Of a stretch of 64,000 nucleotides of DNA, positions 12,936 through 24,755 are shown in pieces. The stretch spans positions 1 through 64,000 of the forward strand of contig JAWZYV010013187.1 of the NCBI GenBank assembly GCA_038373885.1. The letters are read 5' to 3'. The stretch comes from Cheiracanthium punctorium (Eukaryota > Arthropoda > Arachnida > Araneae > Cheiracanthiidae). The position numbers were made by a program, and so were the translations under genes. Below the pieces are notes generated by a model that had not been told where the DNA came from, made no database searches, and saw only the letters and a program-made list of their open reading frames with translations. The stretch's first letter is position 1; every line of letters starts with the position of its first letter.

Positions 12936-13835
12936 TAAGCTTTATATAAAAAATAAATTCACGTGAGATGAAGCTTTTTTTTTTTTGTTTGTTTCAAATT
13001 CCATCCTATTGTTACATTTAAATTCCTATATCTCTATTAAATAACGTTTGTTTGAAAATTTAATGTACAATTATGTTCATACATGCATTACAAGTTTACT
13101 ATAAAAAAAAATTACAGCTTTTTATTAAATTGGAATGCACATGAGATATTTTGAAACAAATATTTATGGCCCATTTTTTCTTAAAGATATTACCATAATT
13201 TTTTAAAAAAGATTTAATTTTTTATTTTTAGTATTAATGTAAATGCAAACCTTTGTTTTAAACAACCGCACGTATACTTTGAGACTAAAAATTAAGAAAT
13301 GATAGTTTTCAATTTTAAAGTCCCTTTGTCCCCTTATAAAGTTTTAGAAAAGCAATTATTTCTTTTCTTTTATGATAAGAAAAATCGTATTTCCTGAAAA
13401 GGAAATTGCAAACAGCAAGCTCTTGAAACATCGTAAATTTTCTTCATTGATCTCTTTATTGGGGCGAATGCAGTGAAAACATCTTGTTAAAAAAGGGTGT
13501 GTGGGTGGTCCTAATTTTCTCGGAAGCAGCCACTGTCCCGTTTCTACAATTAACGATCACCTCATGCGTCGCCCCTCTATCAGTAAAAAGGAAGCGTGAA
13601 GAAAACTTACGGTTTTCTGGAATGTATGGAGAAAACGTGCTAGCAATTAAATTTCATCCTTTAAAAATGAACGACTATACAATACTAATCGCTTTACATG
13701 TGTGTTACTGCAAAGCCCATCAGTCTTTCGAACTTTACCACAAGGGGTGGTGATATTGTTCTGTGTAAAATGCCGCTTTTAGAGGTATATACCAAGACTG
13801 GAGATTTTCGCCCATACTCTTTCACACGAATGTAG
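12936..13835. other. Dispersed-repeat intergenic DNA
   Basis: AT-rich. The part at 13318-13342 is an imperfect inverse of 1640-1660 (AAGGGGACAA motif), and 13340-13410 is a direct diverged copy of 1290-1360. A plus-strand open frame of 89 codons at 13484-13753 and a possible minus-strand donor near 13605 are unsupported by any domain. Confidence 0.4.
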
Positions 13836-13972
13836 GAAAAAACGCCGCCGGAAAAAACGCCACCGGAAAAAACGCCGCCGGAAAAAACGCCACCTGGAAA
13901 AAACGCCGCCGGAAAAAACGCCACCTGGAAAAAACGCCGCCGGATAAAACGCCGCCGGAAAAAACGCCACCT
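13836..13972 (+). repeat. 15-16-bp minisatellite, GAAAAAACGCCGCCG units
   Basis: Nine tandem units of GAAAAAACGCCGCCG or GAAAAAACGCCACCG, partly alternating, so a 31-bp higher-order unit may exist. One unit reads GATAAAACG. The same unit occurs in the opposite orientation at 17213. Frame-open readings such as FFPGGVFSGGVFS are by-products of the repeat. Confidence 0.9.
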
Positions 13973-14292
13973 AAAAAGATATTTGTGTAATAATTTATTT
14001 AAATACTTGAAAAAATTTCTTTTCTTTTGCAGAAAAGGGGAGGTATGAAGTTGAATTATGAGGTTTAATGTACTTTGTTTTCCAGAAATGGGGAAGACAC
14101 ATGTCTAATTGAATAATTCAATTTGTATATAATTTGGTAGGCGTTAAGGAAGGGGGGAGGGGGATAGACTTTCCTAGAAAGATTTCGGTTTCCGCTAACA
14201 AAAAAAAAAAAAAAAAAAAAATAGATTTCCAATTACTTAACAGTAAATGAAGCTTTTAGGGAGTATGACCCCAAAAAACCATTCAGGTACGC
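13973..14292. other. AT-rich spacer, no gene
   Basis: Includes a poly-A tract at 14201-14221 and a G-rich patch near 14155. Nothing else is seen. Confidence 0.5.
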
Positions 14293-14472
14293 CAGTAGCG
14301 TAGCCAAGGGGGGGTGGATAGGGGGGTCATACCACCCCCCCCCCACATGATGAATTTTTTGCCATACAAAATGTATATTCTTCACTCCCTTATCACAGCA
14401 AATATGCATATATGTGAGTTGCAGTAGTCGTAACGCCCCCCCCCCCATGAAAAATTCCTGGCTACGCCACTA
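14293..14472. mobile_element. hAT-type miniature element, GGCGTAGCC family, complete
   Basis: The unit starts CAGTAGCGTAGCC and ends GGCTACGCCACTA. A perfect 8-bp duplication AGGTACGC flanks it at 14285-14292 and 14473-14480. It contains C-runs of ten or more and the central ATGTATATTCTTCACT region also seen, inverted, in the copies at 39837 and 42984. No coding capacity. Confidence 0.87.
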
Positions 14473-14480
14473 AGGTACGC

Positions 14481-17212
14481 TGATGACATACAAGTGTTAA
14501 GATTTCAAAGAAATAAAATCCTTGTTAAATAGGGATTTTAATTAACACATAGGTGTGCGTGTGTGGGTGGGGGTGGGGATAAGGGTTTATTTTTTTCATG
14601 TTTAAATGGTTTTTTTTGGCATATCAAATGAATTTTGACTTTTCTTACTGAAGTGACTTTTCTTACTGAAGAATTACCCCCTCCCTCCTCAACCGCCACC
14701 AAGGGCGGATTAAAGGGGGGCGGAGGGGGCGACCGCCCCCCCCCCGAGAAGAAAGAAATTAATGTAAAAGATCCTATTGGATGTATATGTCAATCTTCTA
14801 ACTAACCGCCCCACCGACAACAACCCCCCCCCCTCGACAAACTTGCAATAATCCGTCAAACAAAACCACTTGTTCAAGGTTAAACGAAAATTCCGCTTTT
14901 GCAGAACAGTGAGAACACTTGTTCAAGGTCAAAGGAGAATTCCAAAAATAGCATTCGACCCCTAATGTTTTGACCATTAGACAAAGAGGTAAGATATACA
15001 TGTCCTGGGGGTCAAAAAAGAACAAAGCGGAGGTAGAGGATCTCGCAGAGGCTTTTTTCTTTCTTTTTTTTTTTCCCCTTCTTTTTTTGGAATCATGTCA
15101 CAACTACTTATGGCTATGTTAAAACTCCGAAAATCCCAAAAGAAAAAGGGCGAAAAAGCGATAAATCTTTGAAAAGCATTCTCGTGTAGATAAATTGAAA
15201 ATTCATTTATAAAATGACTACGCAATTTATAAATATTTGTACAAGTTATTAATATACCAATTATTTTATTTGTAAAAAAGTGTATCACTTGTATTCCTTT
15301 TTATTTTCCAGAAAATAACTATCTGATTTTTATTCATAGGAAGAAACATTAAATAACTTTTAAAAAGGTAATAGTTTATTGGATGTGATTTAGAATTTAA
15401 ATTTTTAAACGAGTTCAAATTTTTAAAAAAATTTCTAGTTTAAAACTTTTTTTTCATTTTCATTATTATTATTATTATTATTATTATCTATTGTTATTAT
15501 TTATTATTATTTATTATTATTATTTACAGTGAGTCATTTATAAGGATAACATTACGAATATTGATTTTCTATAACTAATAAAAATTGAATAAAAAAACTT
15601 CTTTCTTTTCTGCAGAATCTGTAAATGTGCTAACTACAGAAATTCTAAATGACGGGCTAAATAATTCTACCAAAGTAATATAAACTCTGGAAATAAATGC
15701 TGCAGTATGAAAAAGAATTCACTAAATTTCTGTAAGCAAAATCTTAGAATGCTCAAATCAGTACTTAAAATGTGTTAAAATTTAATGTATTATTCAATTT
15801 TATTCACTTAAAAATTGTTATCAAAGAATTCGGAAGAAAATAATTCAATAGCAATCAAAGATTGATTATAATTGATATAATTAATAATTTATTTTAGTAA
15901 TAATCACTTTTACCTTTTTTTCTTTTAAGTAGCCTCTCCTGAAAAATATTACATTACTTTAGAACAGGGGCGTTTTCATTTTGTGTTCTCCTTTCACTGG
16001 GGACCCAAGGTAGCTACCCCGTCTGCCCTCGATTTTGTCAGGCTCTGAGTTTGACACTTAAAAAAAAAAAAAAAAAAAAAAACAGTATACCCTAAAAATG
16101 AGTACGGGTGTCGACATCCGGTGACACTACAAAGAATTGTTCTCCATCTTTAAATGAATATGTACTTTGTCTTGAAAATAATACAATAAATAAGTAAATC
16201 AATTATTTAGATAAAAAACTTATAAATTAATAATTTGATTTGCAAATTTTGTATGTTTGTTTTGTAGTACAAGAACCGGAATCGATCATGTTTTAACAAA
16301 ATAATGCAGTTTTGAATGCTCACAACCCAGCAAAAGGATAGACGGCCCTACATATTTAACGGACGCGTTCACTTACAAGGTCGTCTTTGATTCTCAGTCA
16401 GGTTCTTTAGCAAAGGCTCTATTTCTGATCAAATTAATGTTTAAAAACTGTTACAAAGGTTACAAAAGTTAGAAAGTATTATTGAAACTTTTCTAACTAA
16501 TTTTAACAAAACTAATTAACTATTAATTTTAATCACAGTTATATATAACTAATATTTTACATTTTAAGAAATGAGTTTTAAATGATTTTAAACCAGTTTC
16601 CTTTAAAAAGTGATGCTGTTTTTTTTTCAGCATTTAAAAATTTATTTAAAAACATTACAATTACACTAACATTTAATTTAAAAAAGATTTTTTTTAAATT
16701 GTTTTTGACTTATTAATACCATAATTTAGTTTTTAAAAAGGCATCTTTAAAATAAGAGTACCAATGTTTAAATTGAATATTTTCAAAAATAAAAATATTT
16801 ATATATAAATATATATACTTATAAATGTTCCTTATTCTAAAATTTCTTATTTAAAAACCAAGAGCTAACAAGATAAATTACCATGAATCAGAATAAACTC
16901 TTGCCCTTATAAAAAGAAAACCAGTAATAATAAGCCATAGCTCAGCCTAGGTCTCCCCTCAATCCGATAGCGGCGCAGTAGCGTGTAGCAATTCAGTAGA
17001 TTTGGGGGTTTGGGGGAGGGGGGTTAGTATGTTTTTATGGATTCTGGAGACTGAAAAAGACATCGATATATGATTATTTTCTATCATCATACAAAGCTAT
17101 GGGGGGGGGCTCTAGCCCCAAAGCCCCCCTCCTTTCCAATGTCGTCAGTAAGAAATTAAGTTTATCAATACAAAATTATATCTCATACAACCCAGTAGAT
17201 TACTATTAAAAG
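14481..17212. other. AT-rich, microsatellite-bearing interval without genes
   Basis: Contains G/C-rich repeat debris near 14690-14830, an (ATT)n tract at about 15464-15530, poly-A at 16061-16082 and a G-rich degenerate element near 17000-17130. It lies between the two oppositely oriented minisatellites. No domain-bearing frame was found. Confidence 0.45.
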
Positions 17213-17364
17213 TAGCGTTTTTTCCGGCGGCGTTTTTTCCGGGTGGCGTTTTTTCCGGTGGCGTTTTTTCCGGGTGGCGTTTTTTCCATGTGGCGTTTTT
17301 TCCGGCGGCGTTTTTTCCGGTGGCGTTTTTTCCGGCGGCGTTTTTTCCAGCGGCGTTTTTTCCG
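17213..17364 (-). repeat. 15-16-bp minisatellite, inverse of the 13836 array
   Basis: About nine to ten units of CGGCGTTTTTTCC or GGTGGCGTTTTTTCC, the complement of the array at 13836-13972. The two arrays converge on a 3.2-kb interval. Confidence 0.9.
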
Positions 17365-19176
17365 CTCACCCTTTCACACACACGAGTTTTCCAGGAAATG
17401 GATAATGACATCTGCCCAGAACCGAATCAGCAACAACGTCTTTATCCATCCTTTTACTGAAAGTCTTTTTCTCCCTGGGGTTGAGTGAAGATGAGAGAGA
17501 TAATGGGCATTGGAAAGTTAGTCAGAATGGAAATTTTCAAGCAAAGCAGCAGTTGTTTTTTGTCAAGCAGCAGTAAATGACTCTTTTTAAATGGTGTTTT
17601 AGTTTTTGAAGCTGCAGAATAGCAATACTAACTGTCAAATTATATGATTTATAAAATATTTTAAATTCCCCCCTTAATTTTTTTGACACGATAAGAAGTA
17701 TAAAGCTAATTTTGATGTGGATTATTGGATTGTGGATTTTGATGCTAATTTTGATGTGTGCTAATTTTGTGTCCCTATGAATCCGGGGCGCTGGTGCCTT
17801 GCATCCACAGCACAACCCTTGTGGACGGCCCTGTAGCACGTTTTCTTGTCATCTGGCTAATTAACTAAACAAGCATACGCAACGCAGAGTCAAAACCAGG
17901 GTCGGACTGGCCAGGGTGTTCGACTGCCTGCAGACTGCCCACCCTTTGTCGGGGCCCCACACTCACACAGAAAAAAGAAAGGAAACAGATTTTCGAAGAC
18001 AACAAATGAAAAACTGAAATTCGGTTTTTAAAGTAAAGAGACGTCGAATGTTGTTAAGTCTATGGTTTTTCAAAAACTAATCCCTCTTTCACTGATTGCA
18101 CTTGATAAAAATTGTTATTTCAGAATTGTTATTTCAGAATTGTTTCTTTCATTACATCTATGAAATTGTCTGAGGAAAGCCATTGTTTATGAAACTTGGT
18201 TAAGAAATGAGGCGCACACTTCAACACTTCTTCCAAAGGTATTATTAAAAGGCACATGAAGATGACGTTTCCGCCCATATATTACTATGTTTTTCTGAAC
18301 CGTCTCTGCACCCCCTACACCCCTCCAAGTTCGGCAGTCTAGTAGAGAATCACACTGTATATATATAACTAATAAGTAAAACACAAAATATTCTGCAAAT
18401 ATGACATACCCCGCATGAAAAAATATATAACAGCAGAAGCAAGAATTACAAACCACAAGTGGAAAAAAAAATAGATGCTGAGCCAAATGAGAATGGAACG
18501 GGAATTATAACCACTGGCACCATCGTCAGGAGCCATAACCAGTAGATTATAATTAAAGACAAACAAAATAGTAGGATTTCGGTTGTGTGGCATATCAAAA
18601 GAGATATTCACTCCACACGTTTTAGGCTCTATCGTACTATAAATAAGGAAAAAAGGAAAACAATAAGATATCAAAATAACTGAAAAAGCGCTGAAAAATC
18701 GACATACCAATCTGGAGTGATAGAAAGCACATGGAAGTCCAGAATATCTATACATATGTATATATAATATAATATCCATATTCGTAACTTGTGGAACGGA
18801 AGGGAGGGAGGGGAGGGGGTAGGCAACCAAAACGTTCTTTTCACAAATCCCTCCTCTCTAAAAAAAATAAATATCGATAAAATTCTTTATGTAAAATACA
18901 GTCCCCGCGAATTCCTAAAAATAAATTTATTTTCATTCTGAAATTAGTTCTCTAAAAAGGATCGATGACAACTCTCTCTCAAAAAAATAAAAAATAAAAA
19001 ATTAAAATAAAAAAAGTAAAATCCGTATCTTGCGTTGAAATATAAAAAATACAAATCCTATGTTTAGGCAGAGCTTTGTGGTAATTAAGAACTTATTTGC
19101 TTGAATTTACTGTAAATGACATTATTTCCCGGTACACCGAATAGCAATATTAGGAATAAAGCGGATATAGTACGTC
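17365..19176. other. Intergenic DNA with remnants
   Basis: A CAGGGTCGGACTGG start near 17896 resembles a hAT-type left end, with no right end seen. Positions about 18155-18330 are related to the inside of the TA-flanked element at 33069-33507 but lack its termini. The remainder is AT-rich with no gene. Confidence 0.4.
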
Positions 19177-20798
19177 TTTATTAAATCTCTACTATTTACT
19201 TTAACGTCAATTTCAAGTCTCTAAAATATGTGTAATTTTGATATTAATGAAAACAAGATTATATTAACGATAATTATAATTATTTGCCTAATATTTCCAA
19301 TAACATTACCGTGTGTGCATTTTTAGATTTCATTATAGTATCTCAGTTGGTTAATAGACGTCTTATTTTTTGTTTATATTTTAAATTACTGAACAGTTAA
19401 TTTGTTGACGACTATCCGTTTGTACTTTTCCACAATAATTTTTAGCGAGAGTACTACAGTCGTTATGGTCGCCCTGTTTACAGAAAAATTAAACCATAAT
19501 CCCCCTAATGTATATCCAGTGTGGATTTTAAAAAAAAAATGAAAAGGCATCTAACAGGCGAAGATAATTTTAGAATAGGAACCCAACTGCAAGATAAAAT
19601 GATGGGGAGGAAAAAAAAAAATATAAAAGTTTTGCAAGCCGAAGGAAGGAAAACATGATAATATAAACGAAAAGAGAAATAGTTTAAAAAAATTGCTTGC
19701 ATTTCTTTCCGTCGATATTAATATATAACAATAAAAAATGTCATTTTAACCTCTTTAAAATAGGCCAACGATAGGGATTTAACCGCCCCTAGAAAGTTGT
19801 CACCAGGGTGGATGCCCCCCCCCCCTACGCACGCCGCAACGTGCGGGGAAAGTTTGAGGATAATATCGGTACAAGGATATTTCAACCAAGGATATTCAAC
19901 CATATTTCAACCTACTCAGACTAAGCATCAATGCGAATGCAAGTTGCTCTACTTCTAATCTCGCTCTGATATACCCGAAACCCGATTACCACAAGGGCAG
20001 GGGGGGGCGGTAGTCCCCCTGAAGAAAAAGGGGGCCCATATATATCCCGATTATCTAAATTATAAATTCATATGCACTGAAATAGTAATTGTGGGGGAAA
20101 AACTGAATTTCCTCTTTAATATAGGTATTACCTAATTGTCTATCACTAGATCAAGTTAGAGATATTTTTTGGGGGGTGATAAATACGATTTTGATTAAAG
20201 TACAAAAACTACAGTTAACTGAAATGCAATATTCGAGTACAACAGCGGTCAAAACTGGGTTAAAATGCTTATAAAAGGGGGCTCAGTAAAGGGGCTTAAT
20301 GCGTAAAAAAGGGGATAGTAAGGGGGCCCCAAACTTAATGCCCCGGGACCCCGTCTAAAAGTGGTCAGATTTGAACATACCGTACCGCCTTTCCTATTTA
20401 CTTATTATTTTTCTTTCAACTCTTTTCTGTTTTCTTTTTTTATCCTCTCTTTTGTGTGTTTTGTATATCTCTCGTCTGTTCTAATTTTAAATGTTACGTG
20501 TTTGTGTGTATTGTAGAGTGCTGATAGTATACCAGGACCGAAAACGAAGGAGACGCAAGTTAAACGGTAGAGCCTTCAGGCAAATTGTCGCTTTTCAGAT
20601 CGTATTTATGCGAGACGGAAAAAAATGCGAGAATTCTCGCGAGAAATCTCGCGCGAGACCAGACTCTGTCTCGTCTCGCAAAATATTTTCTTTCTCGTCT
20701 CGCGTCTCGTCTCGAAAAAAAAATGTCTGTGTCGTCTCGCGAGACAATGCGAGAACGCAAGACAATGCGAGAATTCTCGCGTCTCGCGTCCATCCCTA
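19177..20798. repeat. Dispersed 1.6-kb block, copy 1 (uninterrupted)
   Basis: From TTTATTAAATCTCTAC at 19177 the sequence matches 34922-37950 base for base over long runs, apart from the 1.4-kb Tc1-like insertion in the other copy. At 19313-19345 copy 1 preserves the empty target CATTATAGTATC. The block ends in a TCTCG-rich tract and a hAT-like terminus, CGTCTCGCGTCCATCCCTA, at 20780-20798. Its left boundary has no inverted partner of that terminus, so the full element is not defined. No protein is recognised. Confidence 0.75.
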
Positions 20799-20974
20799 GT
20801 CCCTTAAGGATCGGCCACATTTGTGATACCCGATAATTATATCTTTCTCGAAACCAGAGAGCTCCGAACTGCGCGGCATCTTGCATGCGACTAATGCCGA
20901 TGCTGTTTCCTACACGATATATACCGGCGGTGGCCGTGACGTACCTGAGGACCGCAGATATCGTCATTTGCATA

Positions 20975-21003
20975 GGTGTCCAAATACTTATTGGTAGACA
21001 GTG
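20975..21003 (-). mobile_element. Right-end remnant of a Tc1-like transposon
   Basis: Read on the minus strand the terminus is CACTGTCTACCAATAAGTAT followed by TTGGACACC, flanked by TA. This has the look of Tc1-like inverted termini. No transposase or left end is seen nearby. Confidence 0.4.
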
Positions 21004-22212
21004 TATTTGGTGTATCAAATTGCTTTAATTAAAATGTAGTATATCCATTATTGGAAGGCCTCGCTGGGTGCCCCCTTAGGCCGGGGCAGTCTTCTCGCTA
21101 ACTAGCCGACCTGGCTAGTCCGGGACTGTATACAATGGACGCTCGTTAATTTGAATTCGGTTAATTCGAACTAATCCAAAGGCCCCGTATAACTGCTATT
21201 GGAATTCATGTTAAAATTATCCCATTAATTCGAACTGAAAATTTGACGAAAGGAAATTTGACGCCACAGAACTCGGGGAAAAGCTGTAAAAAAGGTTGGT
21301 TTTGGGGTTTAAAGATACAGCATGTCGCGCCATCTTTATTCGTTTACTAGAAGAAAATAAGTAGTTTTAATCTTTACAAGGTTCAATCTTACACGGTCTT
21401 TGAAAAATTTTAGAAATAAAATTAAAATTCTAAAATTGAAACGATAAAATAAATTTTTCTTTCTGTAAAATATTATAATAAGTACTAGAGGGGAGCGCAA
21501 GTTGATCTTTTGAAATGAAATTCGGTTAAAACGCGATAAAACTGCTGAAATTCTTTGAATTCCAGTCTGAAATACCATCTTTATTTGTTTATTTTTAAAT
21601 TAAATTGTTCGTATAAACTTAATGTTCATAAAACATCGTAAAGTAGTTTTAGAAGAAACATTATCAATTCTTCAATAGCTCTTCTGTATTTTTTTTTTTT
21701 TTTTAATACTGATAAGAGCTCACATACATTAGTGATTATAAGGGATTACGAGTTTGAAAATTATAAAATTTGTAAAGCAAAATATAGTACATTTTTGGCC
21801 CCAAACAAAACATTCTTAAATGTATTAGTAAGTGATGCAAATTTATATTTTAAAGTTGACTTGGACAGAAAATTTTTTAGTCTGCCAATTTTGAATTGTA
21901 GTTTAAAAAACATGCAGTTGTGCATGTACGCCGTGGGGGGCCAGCGTACATACAGAACTGCGCAACGAAGGAAGACTGAGAAGTACAGATAGTAATAAAT
22001 GAAGGGGACTCTCCTTCATGTGTAGTCGGCGACTATCACTCCAATCGATGATTTGTAATTAGTGTAAACATATTGATGACGTAGAATAAATGTGGTGCAA
22101 AGAATAAATAAAAACAAACAAAAACAAAAAAAAAATTAAATTAAAAAATAATCAAATTAAACTTTTCAGTTTCAATTAAACTGGTGATTGCCTACATTCT
22201 TATTTTTGTAAC
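21004..22212. other. Intergenic DNA with a pogo-like end fragment
   Basis: At 21131-21170 TA is followed by CAATGGACGCTCGTTAATTT, resembling one end of pogo/Tigger elements; no inverted partner is found. An 86-codon plus-strand frame at 21732-21992 matches no family that I know. The rest is AT-rich. Confidence 0.35.
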
Positions 22213-22358
22213 CAGGGGCAGCCCGACACGGTAAGCACCGCATCTGGGTGCCGGCTTCGAAGGGGCGTCATTTCGAACTCAAAAACTTAAGTAGAGCATA
22301 AAAGGGGGCGTCTTTTTTACATTAGCAGGGGGCGCCACTTATCCCAGGACCGCTCCTG
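22213..22358. mobile_element. hAT-type miniature element, 146 bp
   Basis: It starts CAGGGGCAGCCCG and ends GACCGCTCCTG. The flanking octamers TTTGTAAC (22205-22212) and TTTGCAAC (22359-22366) match at seven of eight positions, as expected for a slightly aged hAT target duplication. No coding capacity. Confidence 0.75.
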
Positions 22359-22577
22359 TTTGCAACCATCTTAATTTTAAATTCCATTCAGAATCTGAGA
22401 GATTTCAGTGCCAAGGAAGCCGATGAGGAACAGGATTCTCTCCGAACAAGATTTATTAAGATGGCGGACCAACTGGTCGCCGGAGGCGGCTAGTATATCA
22501 ATAACTTATCGTTAAATTTACAGCTGATTTATAATTCAAACATCCCATTCGTAGATATAATAATCTACGAATAATAA

Positions 22578-22613
<36 letters not shown>

Positions 22614-22704
22614 TATTATAATGGGCTTCACTATTGCTTGGTAAAAGATGGAAGACATTTCGAAAATTTGTTATAATTAATTCAGAAGGTAGCACTTTGC
22701 AGAC
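22359..22704. other. AT-rich spacer
   Basis: Contains a poly-T tract at 22580-22610 and an AAGATGGCGG motif at 22458 that may be chance. No gene. Confidence 0.45.
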
Positions 22705-23439
22705 TAGAGATGAGACGGGCTCAGCCCGAGCCCTAAAGCCCGAGCCCGAGCCCGGGCCCGAACCGGGCGCGGGCTCTGTAATTCACAATTGCGTGCGGGC
22801 TCGGGCTCGTGAAAAATTTCTCCTTTATTGAACACACTCCTTGAAACATATTTTAAAAAGTGATTCACGGGGGAAATAAAAGTACAGCCAACTCCGGTTA
22901 TAGTGAACCTCTGCGGACCATCCAATTTCGTCCACTCTATCCGAAGTTCACTAAAACCCAAGTGTCTTCATGATGGATAGAGATACTGTATGTGAATCGG
23001 CACTAATGGTTTGAGTTCACTATAGCCGATGGTTCACTATATCTGGGTTCACTATGACCGGAGTTGACTGTACTTATAAAAAAAAATAGCGGCGCTGACG
23101 CCTAGAAGGTGCGTTAAGCTCTTTGGATATTTCAGAACGGCGCGGCGGCTTATATTGATTAGTTAGTTATGAGATCCGACATTATTTGATAAACATGGAT
23201 ATATAAAGAATTAGAAAGTGCATTGAGAGTTTGCAACTCTATTTGTCTTTAATTTGCATAAACGGCAAAATTCATTGTATACTATCAATGAATTAATTGG
23301 ATTTTTTTAATCTTAGCAGGAAATTTCGGGCTCGGGCGGGCTCAGGCTTCGACTTAAATAATATTGCTCGGGCTCGGGCGGGCTCGGATTAAAAGTCCTC
23401 GGGCTCGGGCTTCAAAAAGTGAGCCCGAACTCATCTCTA
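22705..23439. mobile_element. GC-rich hAT-like element with GGGCTCGGGC subterminal repeats
   Basis: The left end is TAGAGATGAGACGGGCTC and the right end is the inverse, TGAGTTCGGGCTCAC read on the other strand. Both ends carry clustered GGGCTCGGGC repeats in opposite orientation (22730-22810 and 23328-23420). The terminal TAGAGATG form suggests hAT, but I find no 8-bp duplication, only GAC on each side. A pogo-like miniature element is nested in it at 22885-23070. Confidence 0.6.
22885..23070. mobile_element. pogo/Tigger-like miniature element
   Basis: The 186-bp unit begins CAGCCAACTCCGGTTATAGT and its inverse ends it (ATGACCGGAGTTGACTG). TA flanks both sides. Internal GTTCACTATA repeats extend the inverted arms. 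TA targeting and CAGTCAACTCCGGTTATAGT-type termini are typical of pogo-like miniature elements. It is inserted in the GC-rich hAT-like element. Confidence 0.75.
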
Positions 23440-23633
23440 GACTTTTCCTACATAATAATAAGTAAGAAGAAGTCTTAAGGCCAACGCTCATGTGAGTCGG
23501 TTGCCGTTGACAATTCAATGTATTCTTCAGCATCTTCTTAGCAGGTTGCGGAAAAAAAGTCTCCCCATTGTGTAAGGCGTGGTTTTGTGGTTTCACGGGT
23601 TAGCCTTTGCCGGCGATCAAAATTGGTCGTTAA

Positions 23634-23896
23634 AGGCCTTTGCAGATACCCAGAGACTGTCGCGGCTATACAATGTGTTTGAACGGGGAAATTTGACCGG
23701 GTTTGGACGCTGCGACCCTCTACCGAACAATAGATGGGGTGAAAACCACAAGTGTGAAAACCGCAATATCATCCACGGTCCCCAATTACCTATTGTCCGG
23801 AGTATCTCCTGCTTTCTTCTCGTGCGAAAAATTTATTGCTTACAAGTGATAATTGGCCAAGCGGCCAGCGACGGTCTCTGGGTATCTGCAGCGGCC
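23634..23896. mobile_element. TTAA-flanked miniature element (inner)
   Basis: The ends are AGGCCTTTGCAGATACCCAG and the inverse CTGGGTATCTGCAGCGGCC, with about 30 bp of pairing. TTAA occurs on both sides (23630-23633 and 23897-23900). It sits inside the 23479-24058 element and shares its TTAA-plus-GGCC boundary, so the two are probably related families. Confidence 0.65.
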
Positions 23897-23979
23897 TTAA
23901 AACACCATAAATATTTCGAACCTGCAATATCTTCCTCTTTTTTACAATAGCCCTAAAGTGCAAATTGACCATTAACCCC

Positions 23980-24020
23980 CCCCCCCCCTCCACACACACA
24001 CACACACACACACACACATT
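23980..24020. repeat. C-run plus (CA)n microsatellite
   Basis: A run of C residues followed by about 14 CA repeats. Simple-sequence DNA inside the outer TTAA element. Confidence 0.9.
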
Positions 24021-24372
24021 CTGGAGCGTATGGCAACGGACTCATATGAGCTTTGGCCTTTAGAGGCACAAAATTCAACTCTTGCCAAAGGCGCTCTTGA
24101 CCCTAGCTACGACTCTTAAAACGAAGAAAATGACTATCGAGTGAATATTTTTGGATATCATATTTTACCATCGACAACATTATATTGCGCTTTACTATAT
24201 ATGTAGAATATTATTTGTTGAGGGTCAAACAAGACACGTCTTGTAATTTTAATAACATTTTCTAATTTTTTCTAAAAGAGTTATTAGTCTTTTAGTTTTT
24301 TTTTTTTTTTTTTTTTACTTAATAAAGATAATAATTCAGGTATGATGCACAAGTACTTATGGACTGCAATTA

Positions 24373-24755
24373 CCGAGTTTACTCGTGTACTAGTCGCACA
24401 TTTTTTCGCCAGTTTTTCGTGGAAAAAGTCTAGGTGCGACTATTATGAGGAGAAATCTGCTATATTTAATGTTGTAAACTCCAATGCTAAAGCATTACTG
24501 GTATTATAATAAAACAACTAACTAACCGAATGTTTCCAGTTTATTTGTCGAATATTAAATAATATTTTCTTCAATTGTACACCCAAAAAAAGAGATATGT
24601 TTCCTTCTTTTTATAGCAATACTTTTATAGACACAAATGACAGTCAAAAAAGTTACTGCGAGTTTTAGGCGAGGAAAATTTTTTGGCGATTTTTTCTGTT
24701 TCAAAACGAGGGTGCGACTGTTATGCGAGGGCGACTATTACGCGAGTAAAGGCGG
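24373..24755. mobile_element. TA-flanked miniature element, TTTACTCG family
   Basis: The left end CCGAGTTTACTCGTGTACTA and the right end, inverse of CCGCCTTTACTCGCGTAATA, are flanked by TA on both sides. Subterminal GTCGCAC and GCGACTATT motifs repeat in both arms. It is the same family as 31176-31344. The TA target implies Tc1/mariner-type mobilisation. No coding capacity. Confidence 0.7.

Larger units (their letters stand above)
23479..24058. mobile_element. TTAA-flanked inverted-repeat element (outer)
   Basis: The left end GGCCAACGCTCATGTGAGTC pairs with the inverse at 24026-24058 (CTCATATGAGCTTTGGCC). The flanks are TTAA on the left (23475-23478) and TTTA on the right, a probable decayed TTAA. 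TTAA targeting suggests a piggyBac-like mobiliser, although the termini do not start CCC. A second element with similar GGCC ends is nested inside. Confidence 0.6.

Noticed and set aside
13694..13970. Frames reading FFPGGVFSGGVFS
   Set aside because: These are readings of the 15-bp minisatellite, mirrored at 17145-17488.
13836..17364. CRISPR-like arrays
   Set aside because: The repeats have no unique spacers and the DNA is eukaryotic.
20491..21018. Several overlapping frames of 60-150 codons rich in Ser, Arg and Glu
   Set aside because: They arise from the TCTCG/CGAGA micro-repeats of the hAT-type tract. The same is true of the frames near 34000 and 37700-38050.
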